From: Lutjanus erythropterus
Taxonomy: Eukaryota; Chordata; Actinopteri; Lutjaniformes; Lutjanidae
Length of the DNA stretch: 64,000 nucleotides
Reading direction: 5' to 3'
Assembly (NCBI GenBank): GCA_020091685.1
Contig: CM034601.1
Location: 16,607,320 to 16,671,319 of the forward strand
The number at the start of each line of letters is the position of its first letter. Positions within the stretch are counted from its first letter, which is position 1. A program made the position numbers and the translations under genes. Of the stretch, positions 12,580 to 25,858 are shown piece after piece. The notes beneath the pieces were generated by a model that did no database searches, had not been told where the DNA came from, and saw nothing but the letters and a program-made list of their open reading frames with translations.

Positions 12580-12633
<54 letters not shown>

Positions 12634-13735
12634 GTGTCCTTTTTACTGCCCTCCTCTGCGTGTGTCCTTAAAGGTCACAGGAGAGAAATGATTCCTTTTT
12701 TTTTTTTTTTTGTCTGCAGAGCGCTGTACAGACCGAACACATCCTACTCTTTTCAGTCGTCACATTTTAGCCAAATGAAGCCTAACAAACAAATAAATAG
12801 ACACAAACGGCCAGCACTGGTGGTTCTGTTTCGGTTATTTGTTTGTCCATGACATTTGTGACTGTGTTTTGACAGTCCATGCATATTATAGCTGACCGAG
12901 CAGTGTTGTGATTTAATAAAACGTCACGTCAGTTTTCTTCTTCCCTCCTTGATGATGCACCGTCCCTCTCTGCGAGGAAAGGCTCATTGTGCTATTTTTT
13001 TTTTTTTTAAAAAGCAGTGTTTTGAAGGATCTCTCTTGACAATTGCTGTCCAAGCAGGGAAATCAACTCGGAATGAAAAACTGTTCCTTATTTGTCTTAA
13101 TTCGCTTCTTACTCCTCTCCTTAATTCTCTCTCTCTGCATTAATAAGTCCATTTTGCACAACTGAAGCATGTGCTCCTTCATCAGATTAATAAAAATGTA
13201 TAAAAAGTTTTATTGTTTTATTTTATATTTTTCCAATGGAAGTAATGTTCCAAACTAAGGTAACGTGTAGAATATATTTAATATGAATCTTATATAGAAT
13301 ATAATGACTCTAGATCTTGTTGATATACAGTATATTGGTGTTTAGTCTATGATTGTGTATACGGTTAGCTTCTAGCCAGTTCACAGTCACTCGCTGACAA
13401 TGTCTTGTGCTTAACAGCAGCAAAACCTCCCTAATCATCGACAGACTGTATTTTTATTTTCTCTCTTCTGTGCTCTTTTATTATTTTTTTCATTTGTTTA
13501 TAATTTACTGTAACCCTTTTTTTTTTCTTTGTGGTTTTTTGCTTTAAAGAATTGCTTTGTAACAGCACTAGGTCTTAAAAAAATATTGTTTATATTGATC
13601 AGGGTTCAAATCTGTACAGAGATAAACGTTTTCAAACCAATTGTAAATAGCACTAATGCTCCCTCTCCCCCCTCCAAACTTCAAAATGGAATACATCTGT
13701 AATCTAAATAAAGGTTATTGAAGTGCACTGCCTTT
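11791..13735 (+). other. ubl3: UBL3 3' UTR (inferred)
   Basis: The region follows the UBL3 stop codon without another gene. An AATAAA at 13707-13712, followed by a T-rich stretch, is the best poly(A) signal. Earlier candidates lie near 12916 and 13186. A UTR of about 1.9 kb is in keeping with long UBL3 3' UTRs in vertebrates. The end point is inferred. Confidence 0.6.
11909..12631 (+). repeat. Cluster of four (CA)n microsatellites in the UBL3 3' UTR
   Basis: Arrays lie at about 11909-11956, 12195-12261, 12410-12472 and 12570-12631, each 48-67 bases, separated by 94-240 bases of ordinary sequence. All have CA on the transcribed sense strand. All apparent protein frames through them are Thr-His or Val-Cys runs and are artefacts. 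Confidence 0.95.
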
Positions 13736-13739
13736 TGTC

Positions 13740-14400
13740 ACGTCTTATTGCACAAAAATTATGACTCAAATGTTCTACTAACTGACAACGTTGTGGAAGT
13801 GGATTGCGAAGTATTTCTGCTGAAATTATTCCTGGTCATCTGTTGGGAAACTGTCGGCAGGTCGGATTAGGAAAGAAGTCGTTTAAAGTTAGGATTAAGG
13901 CTGAATTTACTCACATGTAGAACACGCGGCTACATTTAGTTATTAAACAGTAATGAAATCAACATGTTTAATTTAAACAACTTGTTTTAAACTTAAAGCT
14001 AATTCAAGGAACTTTAATAGTTTGTTGATTTTGGAGCCCCCCGTGGACAAAATATACCTAAAATGATCTGAATAAAAATCTCCTGCTTATTTTAAACTGG
14101 CTATCATACTATTCACTGTAACTTTGCCTGGGAAAATGTAAACACAGGCTTGTTTCATCTGATTTCATAGAGAATCTGATCTGGTGGCAGCTTTAAAGTA
14201 ATAATACCACCATGTAAAAATAAAGTAAAAGCACACTGAGCTCAGTAAAATGTACTAAATGCATTAAAAATAAAGCACTCACTCTGTATAATGATACCAT
14301 AAAAATATTATATGATCAAATACAGTATTTTGCATTAATTGTATTTATTATTATTGCTGCATTGACATGTAAGCAGTATTTTAATGTACTTGTGCAATTA
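13740..14400. other. Intergenic, no gene seen
   Basis: This is AT-rich sequence downstream of UBL3. The phrase around 14105-14145 (CACTGTAACTTTGCCTGGG) is the complement of one near 24605-24635, so part of it belongs to a dispersed repeat. Confidence 0.5.
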
Positions 14401-14429
14401 TCATTTTTACTTTTGGGTGGTTATACTAC

Positions 14430-15990
14430 AGAATATGAGGTGATTAGATTATTTAATCATTTTTGTCCTTTTTTGGTTTTGAAACTAGGGAAATAATAGC
14501 TCCTGAAAAGTTATAACAATGCACCATATTTTATAAGAAAATGTAACAAAACACATACTCATGTACTGTACTTGTATATTTATAGAGGTACTTGTACTTG
14601 ACTTGAGTGTTCTCATTTTATGCTGCTTTATACTTCTGCTCCACTACATGCTTGATGGAAATACATGACTTTTTACTCGACTGTACTGTCCTGCAGCGGT
14701 AGTTGTTAGTTAACTCACAAAACATTGAATAACCTTATAAAATACAACATATTGTCAAAGATTAGTGGTTACCAGTACAACCTTTTTATCTTTTGACCCC
14801 TCTCTAAAGTCTGGTGAAGCAGTGTCTGGTTGGGGCCCCTTGTCATGTTTCTTGTTAGCAGTTTCACCAAAGACACTTTTCTCCTCTGAGCTTCTCAGAT
14901 GGTTTCATTTAAATAACCATTTAGAAGCCAAATAGGTTCAGTTAGATGATATTTTACCCCAAAAAGCAAAATATTAGAGAATTAGTACATCTGTGATGCA
15001 GAACATTTTTTTGTGCTTTCCTGCCCCATTAAAGGGATAGTTGACCCAAAAATGAAAATTCAGTCACTACTACTCACCCTCATCCAGACTGAAGGTTAGA
15101 TTTAGTTTTTTGGCACACAAAAAACAGGTTTCACAGGAAAACAGCTTTGCAAAATCTTCCAAGCAATTGAAATGAATGGTGACAAGATTTCAAATAATAA
15201 AAAAAAACAACAACCAAAAAAGACCCCATGAAATGCCTCCACACTGCTCATCTGGTGTAATCTAAATCTCCTAAAGCCCCAGTATGCCAAGTTGACTGGA
15301 AAGATGTTATTTACACAATATTTCAGCCTAAATCTTCACTGCAGATCCATAGCTTGAAGCCATGTTTCCCAAGCACATGCACATTGTCTGAACTGGGTGT
15401 GTGTGGTGTGACGGTGTGTGCTCGCAAGTGAACGGCATGTTGCAGCATTGGGAGGCTTGGACTACGCCAGATGAGCAGTATGGAGGCATTTTATTTATTT
15501 ACTTATTTATTTTTGTCAGTTGTTTTTTTTTTTCTGAAAACTGGTCACAATTCACTTAAACTGTTCGGGAGATTCTGCAATGCTGTTTTCCTTCCCACTC
15601 CAGCAGTGTTCTGTGGACTAAAAATCTAAAACCGACCTTTAATCGACACGAGGGTGAGTAGATAATGACTGAATTTTCGTTTTTGGGTGAACTATCCCTT
15701 TAATAATCCCACAACCCCATAGATTTATTTTATGACTCATTGGAGGGGGGTTGACCTTTAGGTTGGGAACAACACACTCTATGTAACTATACACAGAAGT
15801 AGTTAAAACTAGCTCAGTAAAAGTATCGGTATTAACAATATATGTAATAATGCAAGTAGTCTACTTCTACTTTTGGTGCCTTTTCTGATTATACTTCTTA
15901 CTTTGAACGAGGACTTGAAACAGCATATTTTTAAATAGTTGTATAAGTACTTTTATTTGAGTGAAGGATCTGAATTGTTTGCCCACCACT
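14430..15990. repeat. Dispersed teleost repeat, split by a younger MITE
   Basis: The flanks of the MITE at 15033-15699 hold phrases such as GTACTTGTACTTGACTTGAG, TACTTCTGCTCCACTACATG and, on the far side, GTACTTTTATTTGAGTGAAGG. I recognise these as a very common fish repeat with inverted ends. A relative lies at about 24590-24870. Boundaries are approximate and the family name is not certain. Confidence 0.5.
15033..15699. mobile_element. MITE with TTAA target duplication (piggyBac-like)
   Basis: Terminal inverted repeats AGGGATAGTTGACCC (left) and GGGTGAACTATCCCT (right) bound a 667-base element. A TTAA lies at 15029-15032 and again at 15700-15703, the target-site duplication typical of piggyBac-type elements. 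The interior is an imperfect palindrome: CATGAAATGCCTCCA near 15228 pairs with TGGAGGCATTTTA near 15480. No coding capacity is present. Confidence 0.78.
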
Positions 15991-18900
15991 GTATAAGATG
16001 ATCTGTTGTTTGTGAAATATTATTCTGTGCTCTGTAATGCTTGGCATCAATAATTAAAGTACATGTAACTCCAAACTGTACTTAAGTGGCACTTGAGTTA
16101 AAATACTTGGTTACATTCCAGCGCTGTGTTTAGGAATGTGTTTCTTGTGAGTTGACAATCATCAGATTGAACTTATCTCAACTTACATGAACAAAAATCA
16201 GCTTTGATCATCAAAGACTTACTGAAGAAGAGATTTCTAACTTCCCTCCCACTCAGCATTCAAGCTGCTGAAGTCTTGATGTAAGAAAGAATTAAATTAA
16301 ATTGCATCATTTCTCTGACAGCCATGTGATGCTGTTAGTCACTTGTCCAGTTTGCACAACAACAGTATGTGGAGCAAAGTGCAGCAGGAAGAACAGGAGG
16401 AACATGAAGTACAGTTCAGCCTGCCTTCCTGAGAGCAGCTTTTCAGACGTGCTTTGCCTCACCTCTGCTGCTGAGGACACGCCGAATAAACAAGATGCTC
16501 CATGACTGTTTTAAATTAAAGAAATAAAACATCAGGGTCTTTGAATTTTGAAGTTTGTGGCATGGCAGCTTATTACGAGGGGATTTCTGATTTGCCAAGA
16601 GGCTGCTTTATTAAAAGATGATGACTGAACTTCTGTTGCCTTCAATGTAGTTTTTCCTCTCCTCCTCCCCGTTTTCATCCCTCCTCCCTGCAGTCATGCT
16701 GCGTCCGCACACAGTGACCGTAATGTGGGCTAGATATTCAACATGAATACAACTATTCTTCTGTTATTTACACACACACACATAAGAAAGTCTGTGTGTG
16801 CAGACAGAGCAGATCGTGGTTACAGTAGTACCACTCACAACGGCACATTATGTTTGTGTGACATTGAACCAGTCAATGTTGCTGCTGTCTGGCCTCCGAA
16901 CAAAACACCATGCTGTTTCTTTATATATATATATATACACAGAAATGATTGCTTCAAAGGTGGTGTGAGTCTACGTGAGTAAACATTTTGCAGTATCATT
17001 TAAATATATGTGACATTTACAACAGCGACATTTAAGTATATGTCCAGAATGCAAACATCAATAGATATAATCCCATGTGTCTGACACTTCTGACTCCAAC
17101 AACAGGGTGTAAAATGAATAAGACTGGCAGGGTGGGTGTTTATAGGGAACCCCTCTCATAAAGCTGCACTCACACATTCATTACCCGTGCTTGGATGGAT
17201 TATATAGGCGAAAATGTAATTATGGTTTAACAGCCACCAAACATTAGCCAGACAGCCTGCCAAGTGTGTGACCCTTCACAAGGTTTGAGGATGCTGCCAT
17301 CTTCTGGTCAAATACTGATATACCAACATTAATAACCACCAGTGAGGTAAAGATACAGAGATGAATATGAATAATGAATAGAATTGATAATAAATACTAA
17401 GTAAAAATGCACAACTGCAATATCATGTTAGAAATACACATATATACATACACTGTGTAAATAATCCAACACTTCTTAAACATACTGTATGCTCATAAAT
17501 CATGTCTGTATCTTTTGTTTATCAGTTTAACCAGTTTGCCTTTTCACTATCCATTAGATATAATAGTACTTTTTGTACACTTTTGTACTGTTATGGTACA
17601 GACTCTCTTTTCACCTCCCTACACTTGTATTTTGAGTATCATTCATTTGACAAAAAAGAGAGACAAAACACACAATAAACAAGTTAAAGTATAATTTTTT
17701 CCATATAATTTTTAAAACATTCTATATAAATTTTGAACGGTTCATTGCTTTTTTTATAGCTTTGGATGAAATCTGATGCTATTAATTTTGGAATTATGTA
17801 TTTTATAGGCTCTAAATTTAATATTTAATCTATCTTGTGTTTTGTAGTTAGCTATGTTTGCATCAACTGTAACTGCAGATTACTTAATTTATCATTTGAT
17901 TTGACTCTTCCTCATTACAGCTTTGAGGACAGATCATGTTATCTTTTTTAAATCTTGTGAACAACATATAAGGGCTAGTTAGTGCTTCCACATAATTCTG
18001 TTAAAATGATAAGATAATTCAAGTATTTGAATTAGATTAGATTAAGTGAATGCGAATAATGTGAATGTAGTGGCCTATTTTCTGTCTGGTATAATAACGC
18101 TGATTTGAAGTTGGATGAGTGAAATCATCAGGACTTGGGCCTTTAAGTCCTTCTAGAAACTTCCTTCTGTTACAAAGATATTAATTACAATTTCTAAAGT
18201 AAAATTCAATTACCATTCAGTGGTGCAAAGACAAAAATCTGTAATTTTTTTTGCATTTTAATACCCAGAAATCATCAATATAAGTGAGTTTTAATTTCAA
18301 CAAAACATTACACCCAAACTATATGGTACACTTCTGCATAAAAAGGAGATTTTCTTTGAAATTATTTCTCCCTTTTCTCTTTTAATAGCTAGCAGTCTTT
18401 ACCATTTGCTTGTGTTTCTCCTTCAAATTAAATCTTTTGTTGTTTGGCAGGCTGTATCTGATACGCCTGCGTCTTCTCTCTGATTTGACATAGAAGAGGA
18501 TGGAAATATCGTCTTTCTCTTACAGCTTGTCTCCCCACAGCTGCCACATGCTGCTACAAAATTGGTCCTCAGGTAATAAAATGTCTCAAACTATGACAGT
18601 GTTATTTGTGACTATGTCAAGGCTGGCCCAAGCCTTTATGGGGCCTGATGCAGCATTTGATTTATGGGCTCACCACTTCCTCAGCGCAGCCAATATTATG
18701 GTATAGTTACTATAGTTAAAGCTCGGTCATTTGTATGCCTGCTGCAAAACTAAGATGCACATGATCAATTTTATTAGTTGTGGCTGTGTTGTTTATGTCA
18801 TACTCGTGGATAGCAAACTCGCAAGACTGCTGTGCTCTTTAATATTCAAAGTAATGGGCCTTCACTGTGTGCATGAATGCAACACCAGATCTGACAGAGG

Positions 18901-19225
18901 CAGATTGAATTCATTAAAGCAGTTGCATTAGCTAATAATATTGTTTTTCTGACAATAACGTATAACAAAAAGCTCTCTTGGAGGCCCTCTGGTGGCCATG
19001 TGGCTGCCACTTAATATGCTTAGGCCTCAGCCAGTTCTTATTGCACTTGACAGCATCTTAAAAGTTCAGTTTGCAACTGTTAGATTCATGGAGAATCATG
19101 TTTTATTGTTCTGATATTTAGTTTTAAACACAATAAAGTGACTGTAAGGTAAATACAGGGTAGGTTTCTAAATGAAAACACTTTTGGTAGATAATATAAA
19201 GACAGAGTGAAAGCAGGACAAAAAG
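15990..19225. other. Intergenic, no gene seen
   Basis: Both strands lack convincing coding sequence. The few open frames of 60-80 codons have no recognisable motif. Short CA and TA runs occur near 16770 and 16921. An RNA or distal enhancer function cannot be judged from the sequence. Confidence 0.5.
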
Positions 19226-19232
19226 AGAAATA

Positions 19233-19238
19233 TTTATT
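19233..19238 (-). terminator. Candidate poly(A) signal of the minus-strand OR gene
   Basis: AATAAA on the minus strand lies about 140 bases beyond the OR stop codon. A second AATAAA is at 19326-19331, only about 50 bases beyond the stop. Either could end the transcript. Confidence 0.45.
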
Positions 19239-19377
19239 ATGGCTCAGTTTTCCCACTAAAACAACATTTCTTGTATATTCAGTCTAGTTAACCACCACAT
19301 GTACTGATAAATCATTATGCAAACATTTATTAACTCTTTTATCAGTGGTATGACTTGATGACAGCCGAAATTTGGCC

Positions 19378-22300
19378 TCACGTCTTTGGCAAAATGCCCT
19401 TTCGGGTCTGGACCCAGCGCGTGAATATTTGCTTGATCTCCTTGGTTCTCAGACAGTAGATGAACGGGTTGATCAGTGGAGGGAAAAGACTGTAGAAGAG
19501 GGTGGTGGCGATACGCTTGTCAGGGGTCATGGTCAGGTTAGGGAAGAACGGTGTCGAGTAGACAAAGAAACGCGGTATGTAGTAGATGGAAATGATGCAG
19601 CCCTGGGTGGCACAGGTAGAGAAGGTCTTCATTCTGCCCTGAGGAGAACAGCGTACGGTTAAAAGGAGTTAGGAATATTAAAATGAAAAGAGAGTAAATG
19701 TGTGACAAATTTAGAAAAGAAGTAGTTCTTTAATCTTGGCAGCATCTGTGACATTGAGGATCAAAGGACGGAGAGTCAAGGGTGTGAATTTCAAATCTTA
19801 ACCTCACCCGTTGACTGGCCATGCGCAAAACTGAGACGATGATGCAGATGTAGGAGATGATGATGAAGGCCAAAGGGACATAAAGAATAAACATCGCTCC
19901 AGCGTAGGCGGCGCTGAATTGTCGGCTGGGGTCCCCACACACCAGAGCCGTGAGAGACATGGTGTCACAGAAGGCGTGTATGATTTGGTTGGGCCCGCAG
20001 AAGGGCATCGTGGTGAAGTTGATGGTGCTAATGCCGGGGAAGATGTGCGCCACCACCCAGCAGAAGAGCGTGAGGCCTGTCATGGTTCGGTTTGTCATCA
20101 TCATTGAGTATCTGAGGAAAGAAAAGTTAGAGAAGTTGTTTTAGTCTTTCTGCAGGGCTGAGAGGAGACACTGATCAAATGCAGATAAGAGAGAAAATGG
20201 TCTGTTGATATCTAGTATAAACAAAAAAAGACAAACTTACTCTTCCATAAAGAATAGCTGTAGTGTAGAACCTTGTGTGAAGTATAATATAAAGTACTGG
20301 TTCCCAACTTTTGGGTCTCAAGTCCCACCAGCGGTCGCCAAAGCTTCACCAGACGGTTGAAAGGTCTCCTTTTAAGCATTTATCTTTTCAACAATCTGAG
20401 AAAGTTTTAACTTCCTACTCTGCACTTACATTTATTTTATTATCTAAATAAATTCTTGTCTTTTCAAAAATCATATCTTTTTATATATTGCAATTATCTC
20501 TTTTTTACACAAACTTCCTGTAGTTATTATGTTCAAGGTTAATTGTGCAGTTTATCAGTTGTTCTCTACTGTTATTGTTAAGCACTCAATATAATATGAT
20601 ATATCCATACATATATCACTACAAAGATCCCTATGTGCTCATTTATGTTCAGTGAGACCAGGAGGTTTAATGCCACTGCAGAGGAGGACAGACTTTGTTT
20701 TGTGTGTGAGCTCAGCGAAATTGAGAATTGAGAATTCATTTTTTGTTTTGCTGTCCTGTAAGGATGTACTTTTACTAAAATGTCCTCCATTTATGTTATT
20801 ATGTATGCATGTATTGCTTTTGGCAGGTTGAATTTGAAAGACTTGACTTGAGTTGTGTTTTGGAAAGGGAATCTTTTCTGTGACAGATTTTATTTGCTTA
20901 GCCCGGGAGAGAAGGCAGAATATTCAATTTAAGATTGAGCTGTAAAATAACCTGTAATTTGTAATGAAAGGTAATGTAATGAAATGTTTGAACAGCTGTA
21001 CATGTGATGTCTTCTCCATGAGGGTTGGACACTTTGTGTCCATAAAAAAAAGAATCGAATGGCTTTTCTTCACCTGAGAGGAAAACAGACGGCCAGGTAT
21101 CGGTCCAGGGCCATGGTCAGTAAAATCAGGGAGTTCAAGGAGCCAAAATAGTGAATCATGTGCTGTTGGAAGAGGCAAGTGTGAAAACCAAGACCCCCGT
21201 CATTCCACCAGTAGTGAGCAATCAGTTTGGGTAAAGCCACTGTGGTAAAGCCTAGAGAAAACAAATAAAAACAATGCAAAGCAGATCATGTGTGACTCTT
21301 TTTCTTTCATTTCTTTAAACTTTTCATGGTAAAATGGATCACATACAAGCAAAATCACTCATCACGGCCAGTTTCAAACCTACAACTACCACTTTACAAT
21401 TAAGCTCCCTATTAATTAATTAATTAATTAATAGGAAACGGTGACTGGATCTCGTTTATAACTGATTATTAAACTACTACTGCAAGGAGTTTTTAAGTGA
21501 TTATGAAACAGTCTCAATTTAATACTGATGCCTCTATATGACCTACATAAGCAAACAAGACCAATTCTGCACAGATTAAATCAGATGAAACAAGTCTCTT
21601 TATGTTTTCACAACCAAAGTTACAGTGAGCAGTATAATGTTTGGTTCTTTCTGATCTGCTTCTTTCAGCTTATTTCATCAGACACTTGGACTGCAGTTAA
21701 ATTATTGATTGATTTTGACAGTTACTGTCATATAAGTCTGGACATTGCTATACATCACAAGATCAAAAGGGCAGCAGGTGTTGAGATACTGAATCCAGTT
21801 TGTCTCCACTGTTACCTCTGCTACGTTCAAGGCCCAAAACGTGTGGATGTGGGCTTTCGCCTGTGACTGGAATGAAGGTTGTAAAAACTCCAAAAATTAT
21901 TATTTAATGCTTGTTTCTTCGTGTTAGCATTAGCTGCCAGATTATCATCAGGAAGCTAGCATGGTATGAAAATAAACTCCTCAGCAGGATCTGGAAAGGT
22001 GAAAAAGACTGAACTCGCCTAGAGTTCAAACTGCTGTCCTTCACAAGAATGAGATAAATAATGTGCATTGACAGGGTCTTAATTACAACATAAACACTAA
22101 TTTCATTCATACATCTTTATTTTCTTTCTTTTTCACCCTTAATAAGACATAGTTTGGTATATCTGATACAAAACAAAACCTCATTAAAATGTATCAGAAA
22201 GCACTAAATTTAACTTTCTCTTACATACAGACACTTGACAGTAATTTCATATTTTTTCCTTTGAAAATTACTGCTTCTTTTCGTGTTTTGTGAGACAAAA

Positions 22301-22834
22301 GCTTAAAATTCCAAGTAGAAAAATTCCGTTTGCATTTGATCTGTTCCCAAACCCCATTTTATCTGTAATTTTCATGCAAAGAGATTTGTTCTGCATAGAA
22401 TGTTTCCTGTTTGGAACGGGCAGACTAAATATCTCAGAACCACTCAGAATGTCTATAGAACACTATAATCCCAAGGAGGCACCATCAATGTTTGTTTATC
22501 TGTTTAAATTATCCAGGTGATGACTGATGAGGGTAATATTTGTTATGAAAGCAGTGTAAAGTTCCTCTGAGTAGATGTATGGCAGTGCAACATAAACTGT
22601 ATCATATTTACCAATGTCTGAGAGGGCCAGGCTGACCATGATGATGTACATGGGCTTCTGCAGACTGTGCTCCACGGCAAACAGCACCACCAGCAGGGCG
22701 TTGCCCACCACCGTGGTCACATAGAGGAGGCAGAAGAACCACGCCACCAGGTCAAAGTACCTCGGCTGCAGACCTGGGAAGCCCACGATAACAAACTCTG
22801 ACACACGTGTGTAGTTCTCGTCCACCTGAAACAT
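19378..22834 (-). CDS. Odorant receptor with four coding exons
   Basis: This is a seven-transmembrane odorant receptor, expected in olfactory neuron cilia. Exons on the minus strand are 22834-22612, 21251-21074, 20111-19808 and 19638-19378, all with GT-AG introns (phases 1, 2 and 0), joining to 321 codons plus TGA. I chose the ATG at 22834 (MFQVDENYT): it puts an N-glycosylation site at Asn7, and the upstream in-frame TTG is no start. Visible motifs are GN at 44-45 (TM1), PMY at 61-63 (TM2), Cys100, MALDRYLAVC at 121-130 with a full DRY, paired cysteines in the second extracellular loop (Cys172, Cys182, Cys192), KTFSTCATQ at 239-247 (TM6) and PPLINPFIYC at 288-297 (TM7). Nothing is broken. 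Most vertebrate type-1 ORs have one coding exon, so the split structure marks a distinct teleost lineage. It is only distantly related to the + strand cluster. The ligand is unknown. Confidence 0.9.
20112..21073 (-). other. Intron 2 of the minus-strand OR
   Basis: This intron lies between the DRY exon and the TM4-TM5 exon. Near 20290-20350 it holds the phrase TGGTTCCCAACTTTTGGGTC, which recurs in complement near 50510 and marks a dispersed repeat. No other feature is seen. Confidence 0.6.
21252..22611 (-). other. Intron 1 of the minus-strand OR
   Basis: This is a 1.36-kb phase-1 intron. It contains a short TTAA-unit array (about 21410-21434) and open frames without recognisable domains. Confidence 0.6.
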
Positions 22835-22899
22835 ACTGTGGGCAGCTGATACAACCAACAAGTGCAGCGCACGACAACTGTCAGATATAAACTGAGTCT

Positions 22900-24590
22900 G
22901 AGATGCTTACCTCACCAGATGGCCTGGACGGTGTGACAAACACAAGCAGCAACTTCTCAGTCTTATAAAGAGTTTATGGCAGGCAGGAAAGTATTTTGTC
23001 CCAGAGGAGGCAAAAAGTAAAGTAGCATACTTGTCCAACTAAACTTTCCATAACAAACGTATCATAATGGAGCTTCATATTCTATTATTTTTAAACTAAA
23101 TTCTTATGACTTTCAGACCCTTCAGTCTTTATCTTTTTTTTTTAACACCCTGTAGAGCCTGACACATGAAATAATTACAATAAAATTCACTTTTTTTTAT
23201 TGAACTATTCATCGGAACTTTTAACAAAAGAAAAAAAATTATGTCATTGACGTGTTCGTATCATATTCATTGATCACAATAATTTGGATTTCAGAAACAA
23301 TAACAAGTATTGTTTATTACTTTACTACTTAAATTTGGTACATTTCAGTTGGTTTGGTTCTTTTTTTTTCAAACTGGAGCCTTTTTATTTATTTATATTT
23401 ACTTTTTACATATTTCATTTTTGGTCTGCAAAAACAGCTTGGTCAGTGTAAACTGAACTGGTCAATAAACAATAATGATAGCCCTGGAACTGTTTTAGTT
23501 AAGATCCATGAAAAAGACAATTATTTGCAAGAGCTAACTTGCTCACGCATATAAATACCAAAATTTCCACTCTAAATCTTAAAATCTATCTTAAGATGAC
23601 ATTTCAGTCTTAAATTAGTTTGTTTTAGAGTGGACTTGTGATTGTAGTAGGAATAATGCAAGATTTCATCATGGAATTTATTAGAATAATGATTGAGGAC
23701 TCACAGATATCTTATGTACCAGCTGTATCATATTTGATACACACATTTTCAACATGATTTAACTAAAAAATGGGGGACGAAATGTTAAGTAGTTACAGGT
23801 TGTTTCACTAAAGTAAATATTCATATTAAAAATTAGTAATTTACTTTAACTTTTTCAAAATTAGTAAAGATTTTGCTCCCAAAAACATGCAACTCACTAA
23901 CTGATGCCTAGGGTGCACTGATAATCCACCAGAGGGCAGAAGACATGTGGCCCTTTTGATTTTGCATCTGTCATTGCAAGACTGAGTTTTTAGTACAGCA
24001 TAAAATACATTAAATGTAGCCACATGGCATCAATAGAAAACCTTGAAATGGTTTATCAAAAAACATTTTTGAAAATAAACTTGATAACATCTGAGAAATG
24101 GTTTAGGTAACAAGACTGAATGTTGAGAATGACGTTCTCAGTCACACCTTACAACATCATCAAAAATACAGAAAACAGAGTAATATAATTTATTTATTGT
24201 CTTCCCATGACCTCCAGGAGGCCCAGATAGTGCTACCTGTTGATCAGAGTAACAGGACTGAGTAAAAAGTTGAGGATACTATTAAAATGTGTATTTAAAC
24301 CAACATATTATGATTCTGATTCTGATGAGAAAATGTATTTACATGTCTAAAGTGGAAATAGAGTCACAAAATAATACAATAAATAAATAAATAAAAAGAT
24401 TTCTTGAGGATTCTAATCATATTTTATGGTGAAGTGTCATATAAAAGATTAGGTATAACCTAAAATCTTATTTTTTCAGTGACTGGGGTAGTTTTTATTA
24501 TGGTTTTATGTGATGTATCAAAGTGCAGGAATGCTTGCTATTACAATGTATTATGCAGGTAGTTTTTACATTACCTATAGGCTTGGTTAT
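22900..24590. other. Intergenic; OR promoter region not resolved
   Basis: This lies upstream of the minus-strand OR. A 5' UTR exon and promoter could be here, but no TATA box at a convincing place stands out. The rest is AT-rich without genes. Confidence 0.4.
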
Positions 24591-24880
24591 TTCTGTATAC
24601 ATTTTCCCAGGCAAAGTTACAGTGAGTAGTTCAATAGTTAGTTAAAAAAGAAGCAGGAGGAAGTTTTTATTTAGACAATTTTACTTTTGACATTATATTT
24701 TGCGGTTGTTATATCATAGTTCTCTGTAGTAGCATGATGATAATATTTTACGTTTGTACTTTTAATTAAGTAATTGTGTTCAAATGCAGGACTTTTACTT
24801 GTAACTGGGTATTTTTATTGCTATTTTAATGTAGTTAAAAGATCTGACTTCTCCCACTATTACTTCACAGTATAGATATT
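24590..24880. repeat. Dispersed repeat related to the one at 14.4-16 kb
   Basis: It contains TTTTCCCAGGCAAAGTTACA and a run of phrases such as TTTGTACTTTTAATTAAG and AGGACTTTTACTTGTAACTG. These match in style and partly in sequence the repeat flanking the TTAA MITE. Boundaries are approximate. Confidence 0.45.
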
Positions 24881-25858
24881 AATATATACAATAGTACTGC
24901 CCCAAAAAAGTTTTTAAAAAGTAAGAGAATCTGTATATTAAAAAAATCTAACAAAGAGTAAAATCTTGCCAGTCTAACACAAAACTAAAAATCACAATCC
25001 ATCCAATCATGAGTGTTTTAATAAATGTCCGGTCCTCAAAGAGCTAATACTTAAAACCACTACTACTAATGACCTTTTTTTCTGCTTCGAGTTTTTTGGT
25101 CGTAAATGAAATGTTTATTTTGCTGAGAACTGCCGTAAATTCACAACAAAAGTGGAGAGTAACAGGCCGTAAAGAGACTAACTTCAGTACAGTGTAATGA
25201 AATAAGATGGCAGAATTAAAATGACGGTTAGTTTCGGTAACGTTTTTGACCGTTGGACAGGAGAACAGACCATATTAAGGGACTGAAAAAAAATCTCAGC
25301 GAGTGATCAACTGTTATCAACAGCAACTCTAGAGAACACACTTGGAGCTTTTAAGGTAAGATTTTTTTGCTCGATTTAAAACATTTTAAATCTGACTGAA
25401 CAGTTCGGTTTGATATGAAGAGAAAATGCTTCAATGGTTAGGTGCTGACATGTTGTCAAATGTAGCTAACGTAGCCTAACGTTAGCTTCCCTAACTCATA
25501 GCTCATAAGGCTAACGTTAACCTAGCTAGCTAGTGACTATGCTAGCTAAGTTTTTCCACAGGGCATCTGAGGCATTGGGGCTATAGCACCTGGGTAGTCA
25601 TTCAGCTGAAAGCGTTGTACATAATAAAAAGAGCTGTGAGCTGTGTTTAGCGATTGACTTTGCTAGCTAACTTGCCTTTTTGATGATATAACCATTTAAC
25701 CAGTTAATTAGAGCTGCTGGTAATGTTTTAAAACCAGCTAGGTTAGTTAGATTCTCATGAGGCTGAAGCTGGTGTTTGATTCATGAGTTCAGAAGAATTA
25801 TTATGAATGTAAAATGACCAATTGAAGATTAACTGTTTGTATGTTCATTTTTTTAAAA

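Noticed and set aside
11739..12691. Several 60-120 codon frames on both strands in the CA-rich region
   Set aside because: They consist largely of Thr-His or Cys-Val runs from dinucleotide repeats and lie in the UBL3 3' UTR.
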